A stretch of DNA of 10,639 nt from an uncultured Ruminococcus sp. (GTDB lineage: Bacteria; Bacillota; Clostridia; Oscillospirales; Ruminococcaceae). The first letter of the stretch is position 1. Each line of letters opens with the position of its first letter. A program made the position numbers and the translations under genes. The notes beneath the pieces are model-generated. The model saw only the letters and a list, made by a program, of their open reading frames with translations, made no database searches and was not told where the DNA came from. Below are positions 1 through 6,552 of the stretch, in pieces. The stretch spans positions 1 through 10,639 of the forward strand of contig CAMWKY010000048.1 in NCBI GenBank assembly GCA_947174965.1, in the 5' to 3' direction.

Positions 1-41
1 CTTTAGCAGTAAATATTGTTCCTATTTTTACTGATAAGTAA
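1..41 (+). CDS. C-terminal tail of an upstream gene (partial, possibly SecG)
   Basis: One forward frame stays open from the left edge (first complete codon at 3) to a TAA at 39-41 and reads LAVNIVPIFTDK. It stops 16 bases before a strong terminator hairpin, which is where a gene end is expected. In many Bacillota the gene ahead of rnr is secG, the small SecYEG translocon subunit, and a hydrophobic tail would suit that. Twelve residues are far too few to identify a protein, so the secG idea is inference from gene order only. The other two forward frames have early stops at 4 and 32. Confidence 0.35.
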   Translation, partial: LAVNIVPIFTDK

Positions 42-57
42 AAACAAACAGAGAATC

Positions 58-90
58 AACCCTGTGACAAGTTAAGTCATAGGGTTTTTT
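58..90 (+). terminator. Rho-independent terminator-type hairpin before rnr
   Basis: The arms 58-68 and 76-86 pair over 11 base pairs with one G-U wobble (64 with 80), around a 7-base loop (69-75). A run of six T (85-90) follows, partly shared with the stem. It is best read as the terminator of the upstream gene. It ends only four bases before the rnr Shine-Dalgarno site, so rnr transcription must pass through it or start inside it. That leaves open a role as an rnr leader attenuator. Confidence 0.85.
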
Positions 91-94
91 AGTT

Positions 95-100
95 GAGGTG
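95..100 (+). promoter_or_regulatory. Ribosome binding site deciding the rnr start
   Basis: GAGGTG lies six bases before ATG 107. An in-frame GTG at 98 would add three residues but is itself part of this Shine-Dalgarno sequence and has no site of its own, so ATG 107 is chosen. Confidence 0.8.
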
Positions 101-106
101 AATAGA

Positions 107-2266
107 ATGTCAAAAAAATCCGATAAAAAAATTTCATTACACAATGCTAAATCAAGCATTGAAAGTTATAAGAATAAAATCGTAACATTTCTTAAAACAT
201 ATAACAAAAACACAATGACGATTGCCGAACTTGAAAAAAAGTGCCGTACAAAAAAATCGGGCAGAAACGATTTCATTAAAGCATTTGATGAACTGCGTAC
301 AGAGGGCATTGTTGTAATGCGCAAGGGCATGAAAACAGCTCTTGCTGAACGTCTTAATATGCACGTCGGGAAAATCACACGTCTTAGCCGTACATTCGGC
401 TTTGCCATGACTGACGACGGCACGGAATATTTTATTCCGGGAAAGTGTATGCTCGGGGCTATGCCTGATGACAGAGTGCTTATTGCTGATATTCCGTCAC
501 GTTCGGGCGAACCGGAGGGCGAAATTGCAGATATTCTTGAATTTGGAAGCAACAAGATGACAGGTACAATCGAATATACAGAGGGAAATTTATATCTTGT
601 TCCTGATATTTGCATGAACACTCATATTATAATCGAAAAGGGAAACAATGTGCCGTTTTCAAGAGGTGACAAAGTTCTTGCGGAGATAACCCGCAGAGGA
701 AAAAGGCACGCTGAACATAAAGTTCGCATAATTCTTGTTTTCGGTAGCAGTGAGTTTGCATCATCATGTGCGGAGTCCATTCTTGCATTGCATGGCGTGG
801 AAAAGAATTTCCCTGATGATGTGCTGAAAGAAGCCCACAAAATAGAGGAGGGCGGTGTTCAGGAATACAGTTTCAACAATCGTGAAGATTTGCGTTATAT
901 GCCGATTTTCACCATAGACGGCGCAGAATCAAAAGACCTTGATGACGCTGTTTCCGTTCAGCGCACGGAAAAAGGCTATCTGCTCGGAGTTCATATTGCT
1001 GACGTTTCACACTATGTAAAGGGCAACAGTGCGCTGGACAAAGAAGCCCTAAAACGTGGTACAAGCATATATTACGCAGACAAAGTTATACCGATGCTTC
1101 CGAAAGAACTCTCTAACGGTATATGCTCACTTAATCCGAATGAAAACAGACTTACGCTGTCTGCATTTATTGAACTTGACAAGGACGGCGATATGATTGG
1201 TTACCGTTTCTGTAAAAGTGTTATCAAGTCAAGAGTAAAGGGCATATACTCTGAAATAAACAGGATTCTTGACGGTACGGCAGATGACAGTATACTTGCA
1301 AAATATGATTGTGTGGCAGAGGAAATTCCGCTTATAGACGAACTTGCTGACATTCTGCTTGCAAAGAAAAAACGTCGTCACGCTCCTGAACTTGAAACAG
1401 TTGAAAGCAAGCTGATAATCAACGAAAACGGCGTATGTGTTGATGTTCTGCCACGTGAACGAGGAAAGTCTGAACGCATTATAGAGGAGTTTATGCTATG
1501 TGCGAATGAAGCGGCGGCAAAACTTGCAAGAGGAAAAAATGTTCCGTTTGTTTATCGTGTTCACGAAGCTCCGCCAGAGGAAAAAATAACTCAATTATGT
1601 GCAACGCTTACAAAACTGAATATACAGTATCCGCATTTTACAGAGGTGAAACCTGTTCATATGGCTGAAATCCTTGATAATGTGAGAGATACGGAAAAAT
1701 TTGAGTCTGTAAATATGATGGTACTCCGTTCAATGTCAAAAGCGAAGTATTCCAATGAACCACTCGGTCATTTCGGACTTGTACTTGATGACTATGCACA
1801 TTTCACATCTCCGATAAGACGTTATCCTGATTTGGCTATACACCGTATCATAACAGATATTCTTGCCGGCTATGATGAAACATGGCTTAACAAGAGATAC
1901 AGCGGATTTACTGTAAATGCATCTGAAAAGTCATCATCTGCTGAAATAAGGGCGGTATCGGTTGAACGTGAGTGCGAGGACTGCTATAAAGCTGAATATA
2001 TGAAGCAGTATATCGGCGAAAGTTTTACAGCGAAAATCTCGGGTGTTACAGAATATGGCTTTTATGCTGAACTGCCGAACTCTGTAGAAGGACTTGTGCA
2101 TATACGCTCACTTCCTGAAGGTGAATATGATTATTCCGAACCAGTCGCACTTACTGAAAAATTCAGTGGTTTTTCGTATGAACTCGGCAACACTGTTCAG
2201 GTTATATGTGCGGAAGTTAATGTCAGTGAGGGAAAAATAGATTTTGTACTTGATGAGGGTGATTGA
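107..2266 (+). CDS. rnr: Ribonuclease R (3'-5' exoribonuclease)
   Basis: RNase R degrades structured RNA processively from the 3' end in the cytoplasm, in mRNA decay, rRNA quality control and tmRNA-linked turnover. The 719-residue product has the full family layout: N-terminal winged-helix region (about 30-80), two cold-shock-like OB domains (about 86-127 and 150-205), RNB catalytic domain (about 258-585) and C-terminal S1 domain (about 637-715). The metal-binding motif TIDGAESKDLDDAV carries the four expected aspartates (D271, D277, D279, D280). A second RNB signature, HFTSPIRRYPDLAIHR, is at 565-580. The Lys-rich tail found in the E. coli enzyme is absent. Start ATG 107 is set by the GAGGTG site. 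In many Bacillota smpB follows rnr; here a lipoprotein gene does, three bases after the stop. No promoter is evident between the upstream hairpin and the start. Confidence 0.96.
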   Translation: MSKKSDKKISLHNAKSSIESYKNKIVTFLKTYNKNTMTIAELEKKCRTKKSGRNDFIKAFDELRTEGIVVMRKGMKTALAERLNMHVGKITRLSRTFGFAMTDDGTEYFIPGKCMLGAMPDDRVLIADIPSRSGEPEGEIADILEFGSNKMTGTIEYTEGNLYLVPDICMNTHIIIEKGNNVPFSRGDKVLAEITRRGKRHAEHKVRIILVFGSSEFASSCAESILALHGVEKNFPDDVLKEAHKIEEGGVQEYSFNNREDLRYMPIFTIDGAESKDLDDAVSVQRTEKGYLLGVHIADVSHYVKGNSALDKEALKRGTSIYYADKVIPMLPKELSNGICSLNPNENRLTLSAFIELDKDGDMIGYRFCKSVIKSRVKGIYSEINRILDGTADDSILAKYDCVAEEIPLIDELADILLAKKKRRHAPELETVESKLIINENGVCVDVLPRERGKSERIIEEFMLCANEAAAKLARGKNVPFVYRVHEAPPEEKITQLCATLTKLNIQYPHFTEVKPVHMAEILDNVRDTEKFESVNMMVLRSMSKAKYSNEPLGHFGLVLDDYAHFTSPIRRYPDLAIHRIITDILAGYDETWLNKRYSGFTVNASEKSSSAEIRAVSVERECEDCYKAEYMKQYIGESFTAKISGVTEYGFYAELPNSVEGLVHIRSLPEGEYDYSEPVALTEKFSGFSYELGNTVQVICAEVNVSEGKIDFVLDEGD

Positions 2267-2269
2267 TTT

Positions 2270-3049
2270 ATGCGTAAAATTGTGATTATTTCAGTTATGA
2301 CGGCTTTTTTGTGTGGATTTACAGCGTGCGGAGACAAGACAAATTCATCTGCTCCTGAAAGTTCCTCTGTTGCCACTGAAAGTTCGTCATCTGAAACTAC
2401 AGAATCAGCAGATACAGCAACTACTACAGAACAGACAACAGAATCTGCTATAGTCAGTGAAACAACTACGTCAGTGACAAAGCAAACCACAACAACAGTT
2501 TCAGCCGAAAACATTTTTCAGCAGACTGATATTTCAGATGGTATAGTTTTCAGTGAAGATGTTGAGAATCTGACTGATGATGCACTTATTTCAGTTGCTC
2601 AACTGCTTTTTGAATCTGCCTGCAAAACTGAATGGGATTTTACTGTCGGCTCACCTTATGAACTTGATACAACGCAGACTGCCCAGAATATGTATGGCTG
2701 GAACTGCTATCTTATCACGACAGACGGCATAAACTCCCTTGACGATATAAGAGCAGACTATCATAAAATATTCAGTGAAAGCTATTCTGACAGGATAGAC
2801 GAAGTATTTACAGAATCGGGCGGACGTGTATACTGTCTGAACGGTGCAAGAGGTGCTGACATATTCTATGAAAAATCGGTTGTTACTGCTGTAAACTCAC
2901 GCTCCGACAACGAAATATCATTTACTGTCGAAAATTATTACAACGGCGACGATTTTGGCAATGATGCGTATATTTCTACAGAAGATTTTGTTATAACAAT
3001 TGATTCTGACGGTGCATGGCGTGTGCTGAAATTCAGATTACCATATTAA
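2270..3049 (+). CDS. Secreted lipoprotein with Ser/Thr-rich linker, unknown function
   Basis: A 259-residue predicted surface lipoprotein. Residues 1-19 form a type II signal peptide (basic MRK, then a hydrophobic stretch) with lipobox F17-T18-A19-C20, so Cys20 should be lipidated and the protein anchored outside the membrane. Residues 22-80 are almost entirely Ser, Thr, Glu and Ala, a low-complexity tether typical of Gram-positive surface proteins. The globular part (about 85-259) is mixed alpha/beta and acidic, ends in alternating beta-type segments and has a closing WRVLKFRLPY. That ending is loosely reminiscent of NTF2-like or IseA/YoeB-like extracytoplasmic domains, but I cannot assign a family. 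The Shine-Dalgarno GAGGGTG (2255-2261) lies inside the end of rnr, so the two genes are probably co-transcribed. A strong terminator closes the unit just downstream. Confidence 0.85.
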   Translation: MRKIVIISVMTAFLCGFTACGDKTNSSAPESSSVATESSSSETTESADTATTTEQTTESAIVSETTTSVTKQTTTTVSAENIFQQTDISDGIVFSEDVENLTDDALISVAQLLFESACKTEWDFTVGSPYELDTTQTAQNMYGWNCYLITTDGINSLDDIRADYHKIFSESYSDRIDEVFTESGGRVYCLNGARGADIFYEKSVVTAVNSRSDNEISFTVENYYNGDDFGNDAYISTEDFVITIDSDGAWRVLKFRLPY

Positions 3050-3056
3050 TTGCAGG

Positions 3057-3091
3057 AAAAAGTCTGATAGTAAAAAAATCAGGCTTTTTTT
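3057..3091 (+). terminator. Rho-independent terminator after the lipoprotein gene
   Basis: GTCTGAT (3062-3068) pairs with ATCAGGC (3078-3084), with one G-U wobble, around a 9-base A-rich loop. The flanking A run (3057-3061) pairs with the T tract (3085-3091), which could also make it work on the opposite strand. It starts eight bases after the lipoprotein stop codon and separates the rnr unit from the ruv unit. Confidence 0.9.
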
Positions 3092-3105
3092 ATACAATAA
3101 AATAG

Positions 3106-3134
3106 TTGCAAATATGTTCTTGTTATGTTATAAT
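3106..3134 (+). promoter_or_regulatory. Sigma-A-type extended -10 promoter of the ruv operon
   Basis: The -35 box TTGCAA (3106-3111) and the perfect -10 box TATAAT (3129-3134) are 17 bases apart. A TG at 3126-3127, one base before the -10, makes it an extended -10 promoter. Transcription would start near 3141, leaving a leader of about 37 bases before the ruvC TTG. It is the only gap in the window large enough for a dedicated promoter. I see no clear LexA-type operator beside it, so SOS control is not supported from sequence alone. Confidence 0.85.
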
Positions 3135-3177
3135 ATAAAGTATATGTAAGAAAATATAAAGAACGGACGGAACAGAA

Positions 3178-3663
3178 TTGAAAAATATAAGGATTTTAGG
3201 TGTTGACCCTGGTTATGCTATTGTGGGATTCGGAATTGTGGAGTATGATACGATTAATTTCAGGCTGATAGAATACGGCGCAGTACTTACAGAAGCTCAT
3301 ATTCCTTTTACAGAGCGTCTCAATTCAATTCACACGGATATTGAATTTATATTTGACAAATACCGTCCGCACTGTATGGCAGTTGAAAAGCTGTTTTTTA
3401 CGACAAATCAGAAAACGGCTATTGACGTTGCGCAGGCAAGAGGTGTTACAGTTCTTTCGGCAGCAAAAAGAAATGTTCCTGTATTTGAGTATACGCCTTT
3501 GCAGGTGAAATCCGCTGTTGTCGGATATGGAAAGGCTGAAAAAAAGCAGGTTATGGAGATGACAAGGCAATTATTGAATCTTGCGCACATTCCAAAGCCT
3601 GATGATGCGGCAGATGCCCTTGCTGTAGCAATATGTCACGGTCACTCAACAAGATGGGGGTAA
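3178..3663 (+). CDS. ruvC: RuvC, Holliday junction resolvase
   Basis: RuvC is the dimeric endonuclease that cuts Holliday junctions symmetrically after RuvAB branch migration. The 161-residue product opens with the RNase H-fold motif ILGVDPGYAIVGFG and keeps the four acidic catalytic residues: D10, E70 (in CMAVEKLFF), and D143 and D146 in PKPDDAADALAVAICHG. Length and the C-terminal helix match the family. The start must be TTG 3178: an in-frame stop lies at 3157-3159 with no ATG between, and the first residues then align with the family N terminus. Its ribosome site is weak (GGACGG, 3165-3170). It is the first gene of the long downstream operon, and ruvA follows after six bases. Confidence 0.96.
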   Translation: MKNIRILGVDPGYAIVGFGIVEYDTINFRLIEYGAVLTEAHIPFTERLNSIHTDIEFIFDKYRPHCMAVEKLFFTTNQKTAIDVAQARGVTVLSAAKRNVPVFEYTPLQVKSAVVGYGKAEKKQVMEMTRQLLNLAHIPKPDDAADALAVAICHGHSTRWG

Positions 3664-3669
3664 AACAAT

Positions 3670-4275
3670 ATGATTTACAGTTTACACGGAAAACTTTTGA
3701 CAAAAGAAATGAATTTCGCTGTAGTGGAGTGCGGAGGAGTAGGCTACGGCTGTAGAACTTCATACAGCACTATTTCAAAGCTGGGTGAGATTGGCAGTGA
3801 TGTCACATTATTCACACACCTATATATAAAAGAGAGTATTGTTGAGCTTTTCGGATTTATAAATCAGCAGGAGCTGAACTGTTTCCGCCTGCTTATATCC
3901 GTTACGGGAATAGGCGGTAAAGCTGCAACGTCCATTCTTTCAGATATGACACCCGAAAAATTTGCTTTTGCCATTGCATCAGGTGACAGCAAGGCATTTA
4001 CGAAAACAAAGGGCATAGGTGCAAAGACAGCACAGCGTATCGTGCTTGAACTGAAAGACAAAATTTCCTCTGAATCGCTTGACATGACTGCATCAGCATA
4101 TACAGACAGTTCAGCAGTTGCAGACACTTCCGCAATAAGTGAGGCTATGGAGGCTCTTATGGTGCTTGGATATTCGCAGGGAGAAGTTGCACCTATACTC
4201 CGAAAACTTGACCCGATACTTGATACACAAACTCTTATTAAAGAAACATTACGCCATATCGTTTCAGGAAAATGA
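3670..4275 (+). CDS. ruvA: RuvA, Holliday junction-binding subunit
   Basis: RuvA tetramers bind four-way junctions and load the RuvB motor. The 201-residue protein has the three standard parts: an N-terminal OB fold (about 1-62, with the acidic-pin region near E55 in KESIVELFGF), a middle domain with two helix-hairpin-helix DNA-binding motifs (VTGIGGKAA 78-86 and TKGIGAKTA 113-121), and a C-terminal RuvB-contacting helical domain (about 155-201, ALMVLGYSQGEV) after a Ser/Ala-rich linker (about 133-155). In E. coli the pin has two adjacent acids; here the second position appears to be Ser56. The Shine-Dalgarno GGGGGT (3656-3661) lies in the ruvC end, so translation is probably coupled. Unusually, ruvB is not the next gene. 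Confidence 0.96.
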   Translation: MIYSLHGKLLTKEMNFAVVECGGVGYGCRTSYSTISKLGEIGSDVTLFTHLYIKESIVELFGFINQQELNCFRLLISVTGIGGKAATSILSDMTPEKFAFAIASGDSKAFTKTKGIGAKTAQRIVLELKDKISSESLDMTASAYTDSSAVADTSAISEAMEALMVLGYSQGEVAPILRKLDPILDTQTLIKETLRHIVSGK

Positions 4276-4299
4276 TTAGGAAAGGAAGATTTTTCAGCC

Positions 4300-5025
4300 A
4301 TGAATCTTGATGAACTTCTGAAAGATGCAATAACAGAGCCGTCAAAGCGAGCAATGTTCTTGCAGACGCTTATAAGAAGTGATATATATGTAATATGCAA
4401 AAATTCAGTCAATACACAATATTCCGATAGCGATATACAGCTTGAACTTGTTACAACGCAAAACTCAAACGGCGATATTTTCATACCGTTCTTTACAAGT
4501 TATCAGGCATTGCAGAAATTTGCAAAGAGATATGTTGACTGCTATAAAATAAACTGTCTACGCTTTTTCTACATGATTCAGACGGCGTCTGCCGTGCTTA
4601 ATCCAAATTCATATGGAAAGGAATTTTCGTCGCAGGAAATCAAGTCGATTATCATGCTTGCGAAAAATCAGCGTATAAAGGCACTTCCGAATAATGATGA
4701 TGAAAAAATGGAATTTCACCCATGTAGTCATTCTGTTGAGCATCTGAAAAAAGCTGTATCAAAGTTTCTTGAAAGACAGCCGAATGTTGAAAAAGCATTT
4801 GTTACAGAGATGACAAGAGGAAACGAAGTACCGCAGATTCTCTTTGTACTTGATATGACGGGCAACACAAGAAATCTGTTTGTGCCTTTGTCAAAATATA
4901 TATCAAAAATAACAAGACCTGACGAACATATCAGCTTTATAAGCTGTAAGCAGAATATCGGAAAAACAGCTTCTGAAAATGCTGAACTGTTCTATACAAG
5001 ACAAAAACGATTCTTTGAAAAATAA
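4300..5025 (+). CDS. SseB-like protein
   Basis: A 241-residue soluble protein with no signal peptide or membrane segment. The N-terminal half resembles the SseB family (named for enhanced serine sensitivity in E. coli): IYVICKN at 29-35, the diagnostic [10 protein letters not shown] at 58-67, and [16 protein letters not shown] at 99-114. Residues about 145-215 fit the SseB C-terminal domain, with [14 protein letters not shown] and [11 protein letters not shown]. The biochemical role of SseB proteins is poorly defined. The gene sits between ruvA (24 bases upstream) and ruvB (10 bases downstream), so it should be on the same mRNA. A purine-rich AGGAAAGGAAG (4279-4289) precedes the ATG at a somewhat long distance. 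The family call is from remembered motifs, not from a search. Confidence 0.72.
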   Translation: MNLDELLKDAITEPSKRAMFLQTLIRSDIYVICKNSVNTQYSDSDIQLELVTTQNSNGDIFIPFFTSYQALQKFAKRYVDCYKINCLRFFYMIQTASAVLNPNSYGKEFSSQEIKSIIMLAKNQRIKALPNNDDEKMEFHPCSHSVEHLKKAVSKFLERQPNVEKAFVTEMTRGNEVPQILFVLDMTGNTRNLFVPLSKYISKITRPDEHISFISCKQNIGKTASENAELFYTRQKRFFEK

Positions 5026-5029
5026 GGAG
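5024..5029 (+). promoter_or_regulatory. Ribosome binding site deciding the ruvB start
   Basis: AAGGAG, overlapping the TAA of the SseB-like gene, lies six bases before ATG 5036. This rules out the in-frame ATG at 4979, which would add 19 residues foreign to RuvB from within the previous gene. Confidence 0.88.
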
Positions 5030-5035
5030 TTCTTT

Positions 5036-6085
5036 ATGATACAAACTGAAGATATGGAGTTCGCTCCACGAGTGATTTCTCCCGAAAATACGCAGGAGGA
5101 CGGCGATATTGAGGTTACACTCCGTCCGCAGAGCCTGCATGAATATATCGGGCAGGACAAAGTGAAAGAGAAAATCGCTGTATACATTCAGGCGGCAAAG
5201 CGCAGAGGTGAACCGCTTGACCATGTTTTGTTATACGGTCCTCCCGGACTTGGCAAGACTACTCTTTCTGCAATTATCGCACATGAACTTGGCGTAAATC
5301 TCAGAATAACAACAGGTCCTGCAATTGAAAAAACAGGCGACCTTGTTTCACTTCTCACAAGTCTTTCTGATAATGATGTGCTTTTCATTGACGAAATCCA
5401 CCGTCTTTCAAAGCAGGTTGAGGAAATACTTTATCCTGCACTGGAAGACAGAGTTATTGATATTATAATAGGAAAAGGACCGTCAGCACGTTCAATAAGA
5501 ATGGATTTGAAGCCGTTTACCCTTATAGGTGCAACAACAAGGGCAGGACAGCTTTCAGCTCCTTTGCGTGACAGATTCGGCGTTATAGAACGTCTGGAGC
5601 TGTATAATAAAGAACAGCTGACAGATATAGTCCGCAGAAGTGCAATGATATTGAATATTCCATGCACAACAGACGGAGCATCAGAAGTTGCAGGACGTGC
5701 AAGAGGTACACCCCGAATCGCAAACAGACTGCTTAAGCGTGTGAGAGATTTTGCAGATGTAATGGGCAATGGCGAAATCACAAAGGAAATTGCAGAAATA
5801 GCATTAGGCAGACTTGAAATTGATGCACTTGGACTTGACAGTCTTGACAGGCGTATGCTCGGTATGATTATAAAAGGCTATGGCGGTGGACCTGTCGGAC
5901 TTGAAACAATCGCATCTGCAATAGGTGAGGAAGCTGTTACTTTAGAGGACGTTTGTGAGCCGTTTCTTATGCAGTTAGGATTTCTTGGCAGAACTCCACG
6001 TGGCAGAGTTGCAACACGTCTCGCATATGAGCATCTTGGATTAGTACCGCCTGAAGATAATTCAGGACAGCTTAAAATAACATGA
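5036..6085 (+). CDS. ruvB: RuvB, Holliday junction branch-migration ATPase
   Basis: RuvB is the AAA+ hexameric motor that pulls DNA through the RuvA-bound junction. The 349-residue product has the expected order of motifs: Walker A GPPGLGKT (68-75), Walker B FIDEIH (117-122), sensor 1 GATTR (165-169), the RDRFG segment with the arginine finger (178-182), sensor 2 RGTPRIANR (about 223-231), and a C-terminal winged helix with [15 protein letters not shown] and [12 protein letters not shown]. The length is normal and no key residue is missing. An SseB-like gene separates it from ruvA. The TGA overlaps the next start (ATGA, 6082-6085), which points to translational coupling with the small gene downstream. 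Confidence 0.97.
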   Translation: MIQTEDMEFAPRVISPENTQEDGDIEVTLRPQSLHEYIGQDKVKEKIAVYIQAAKRRGEPLDHVLLYGPPGLGKTTLSAIIAHELGVNLRITTGPAIEKTGDLVSLLTSLSDNDVLFIDEIHRLSKQVEEILYPALEDRVIDIIIGKGPSARSIRMDLKPFTLIGATTRAGQLSAPLRDRFGVIERLELYNKEQLTDIVRRSAMILNIPCTTDGASEVAGRARGTPRIANRLLKRVRDFADVMGNGEITKEIAEIALGRLEIDALGLDSLDRRMLGMIIKGYGGGPVGLETIASAIGEEAVTLEDVCEPFLMQLGFLGRTPRGRVATRLAYEHLGLVPPEDNSGQLKIT

Positions 6086-6552
6086 TAAACGGTCAGGCAC
6101 TTGGAAAAACCGCAGAACTGAAATACGGACTTTTTCCCATGAGTTTTAACGGTTGTGAAGTCATATCGGTATATAATGCACTTGAATATCTCAATATTCC
6201 GCAGGAAATAGATGCTGTAAGGAAATACATGGAGCGTTATGCTGTTTTCGGGGGATTTTTCGGGTGCAATATATACTGTATCGGAAAAGCACTGAATCAT
6301 TTTGGTGCTGAATGTGAAAAAGTGAAATCGCCTGACAATGCAGAGGCGGTTATTGTTTCGTCGTGGACAGGCATACCCTTTTTATCGACAATACACACTG
6401 TTTTCTGCGTCCGTGATAATGATGATATAAAGGTATACAACAGATATAATAATTTGCAGTCATATATGAAATACAGTTCATTTGAAAAAATTTTCGGCGG
6501 AAGAAAACCGCTGGTTATATATAAATTAAGACAGGAGTATAAACATGAGTAA
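6082..6552 (+). CDS. Small cysteine peptidase-like (C39/papain-fold) protein
   Basis: A 156-residue protein with no signal peptide or membrane helix, so probably cytoplasmic. I do not recognise a named family, but the layout suggests a C39-like fold. A Cys (C25) opens a helix ([15 protein letters not shown], 23-37); then come a Gly-rich region ([16 protein letters not shown]), a beta segment (AVIVSSWTG), a His (H105) before a hydrophobic strand (HTVFCV), and Asn residues in VYNRYNN (N120, N123, N124). C25 and H105 would be the catalytic pair. The Gln usually found a few residues before the Cys is not seen (PMSFNGC), so it may be inactive or use another residue. It overlaps ruvB by four bases and the mutase gene by eight, so its translation is probably coupled to both. 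The fold assignment is inference. Confidence 0.6.
   Translation: MINGQALGKTAELKYGLFPMSFNGCEVISVYNALEYLNIPQEIDAVRKYMERYAVFGGFFGCNIYCIGKALNHFGAECEKVKSPDNAEAVIVSSWTGIPFLSTIHTVFCVRDNDDIKVYNRYNNLQSYMKYSSFEKIFGGRKPLVIYKLRQEYKHE

Noticed and set aside
16..44. Possible promoter (TTGTTC and TAAAAA) upstream of the rnr hairpin
   Set aside because: The -10 match is poor and AT-rich sequence gives such hits by chance; not strong enough to list.
98..106. GTG at 98 as an earlier start of RNase R
   Set aside because: The GTG is part of the GAGGTG ribosome site for ATG 107 and has no upstream site of its own.
2197..2514. Minus-strand Val/Ser-rich open frame
   Set aside because: Antisense of the Ser/Thr-rich tether of the lipoprotein; low-complexity composition keeps the frame open.
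3864..4484. Minus-strand open frame opposite ruvA and the SseB-like gene (206 residues)
   Set aside because: Ser-rich antisense shadow across two real genes with no motif or start signal.
4979..5035. Longer RuvB with 19 extra N-terminal residues
   Set aside because: The extension lies in the end of the SseB-like gene, lacks a ribosome site and does not resemble RuvB; AAGGAG before 5036 decides the start.
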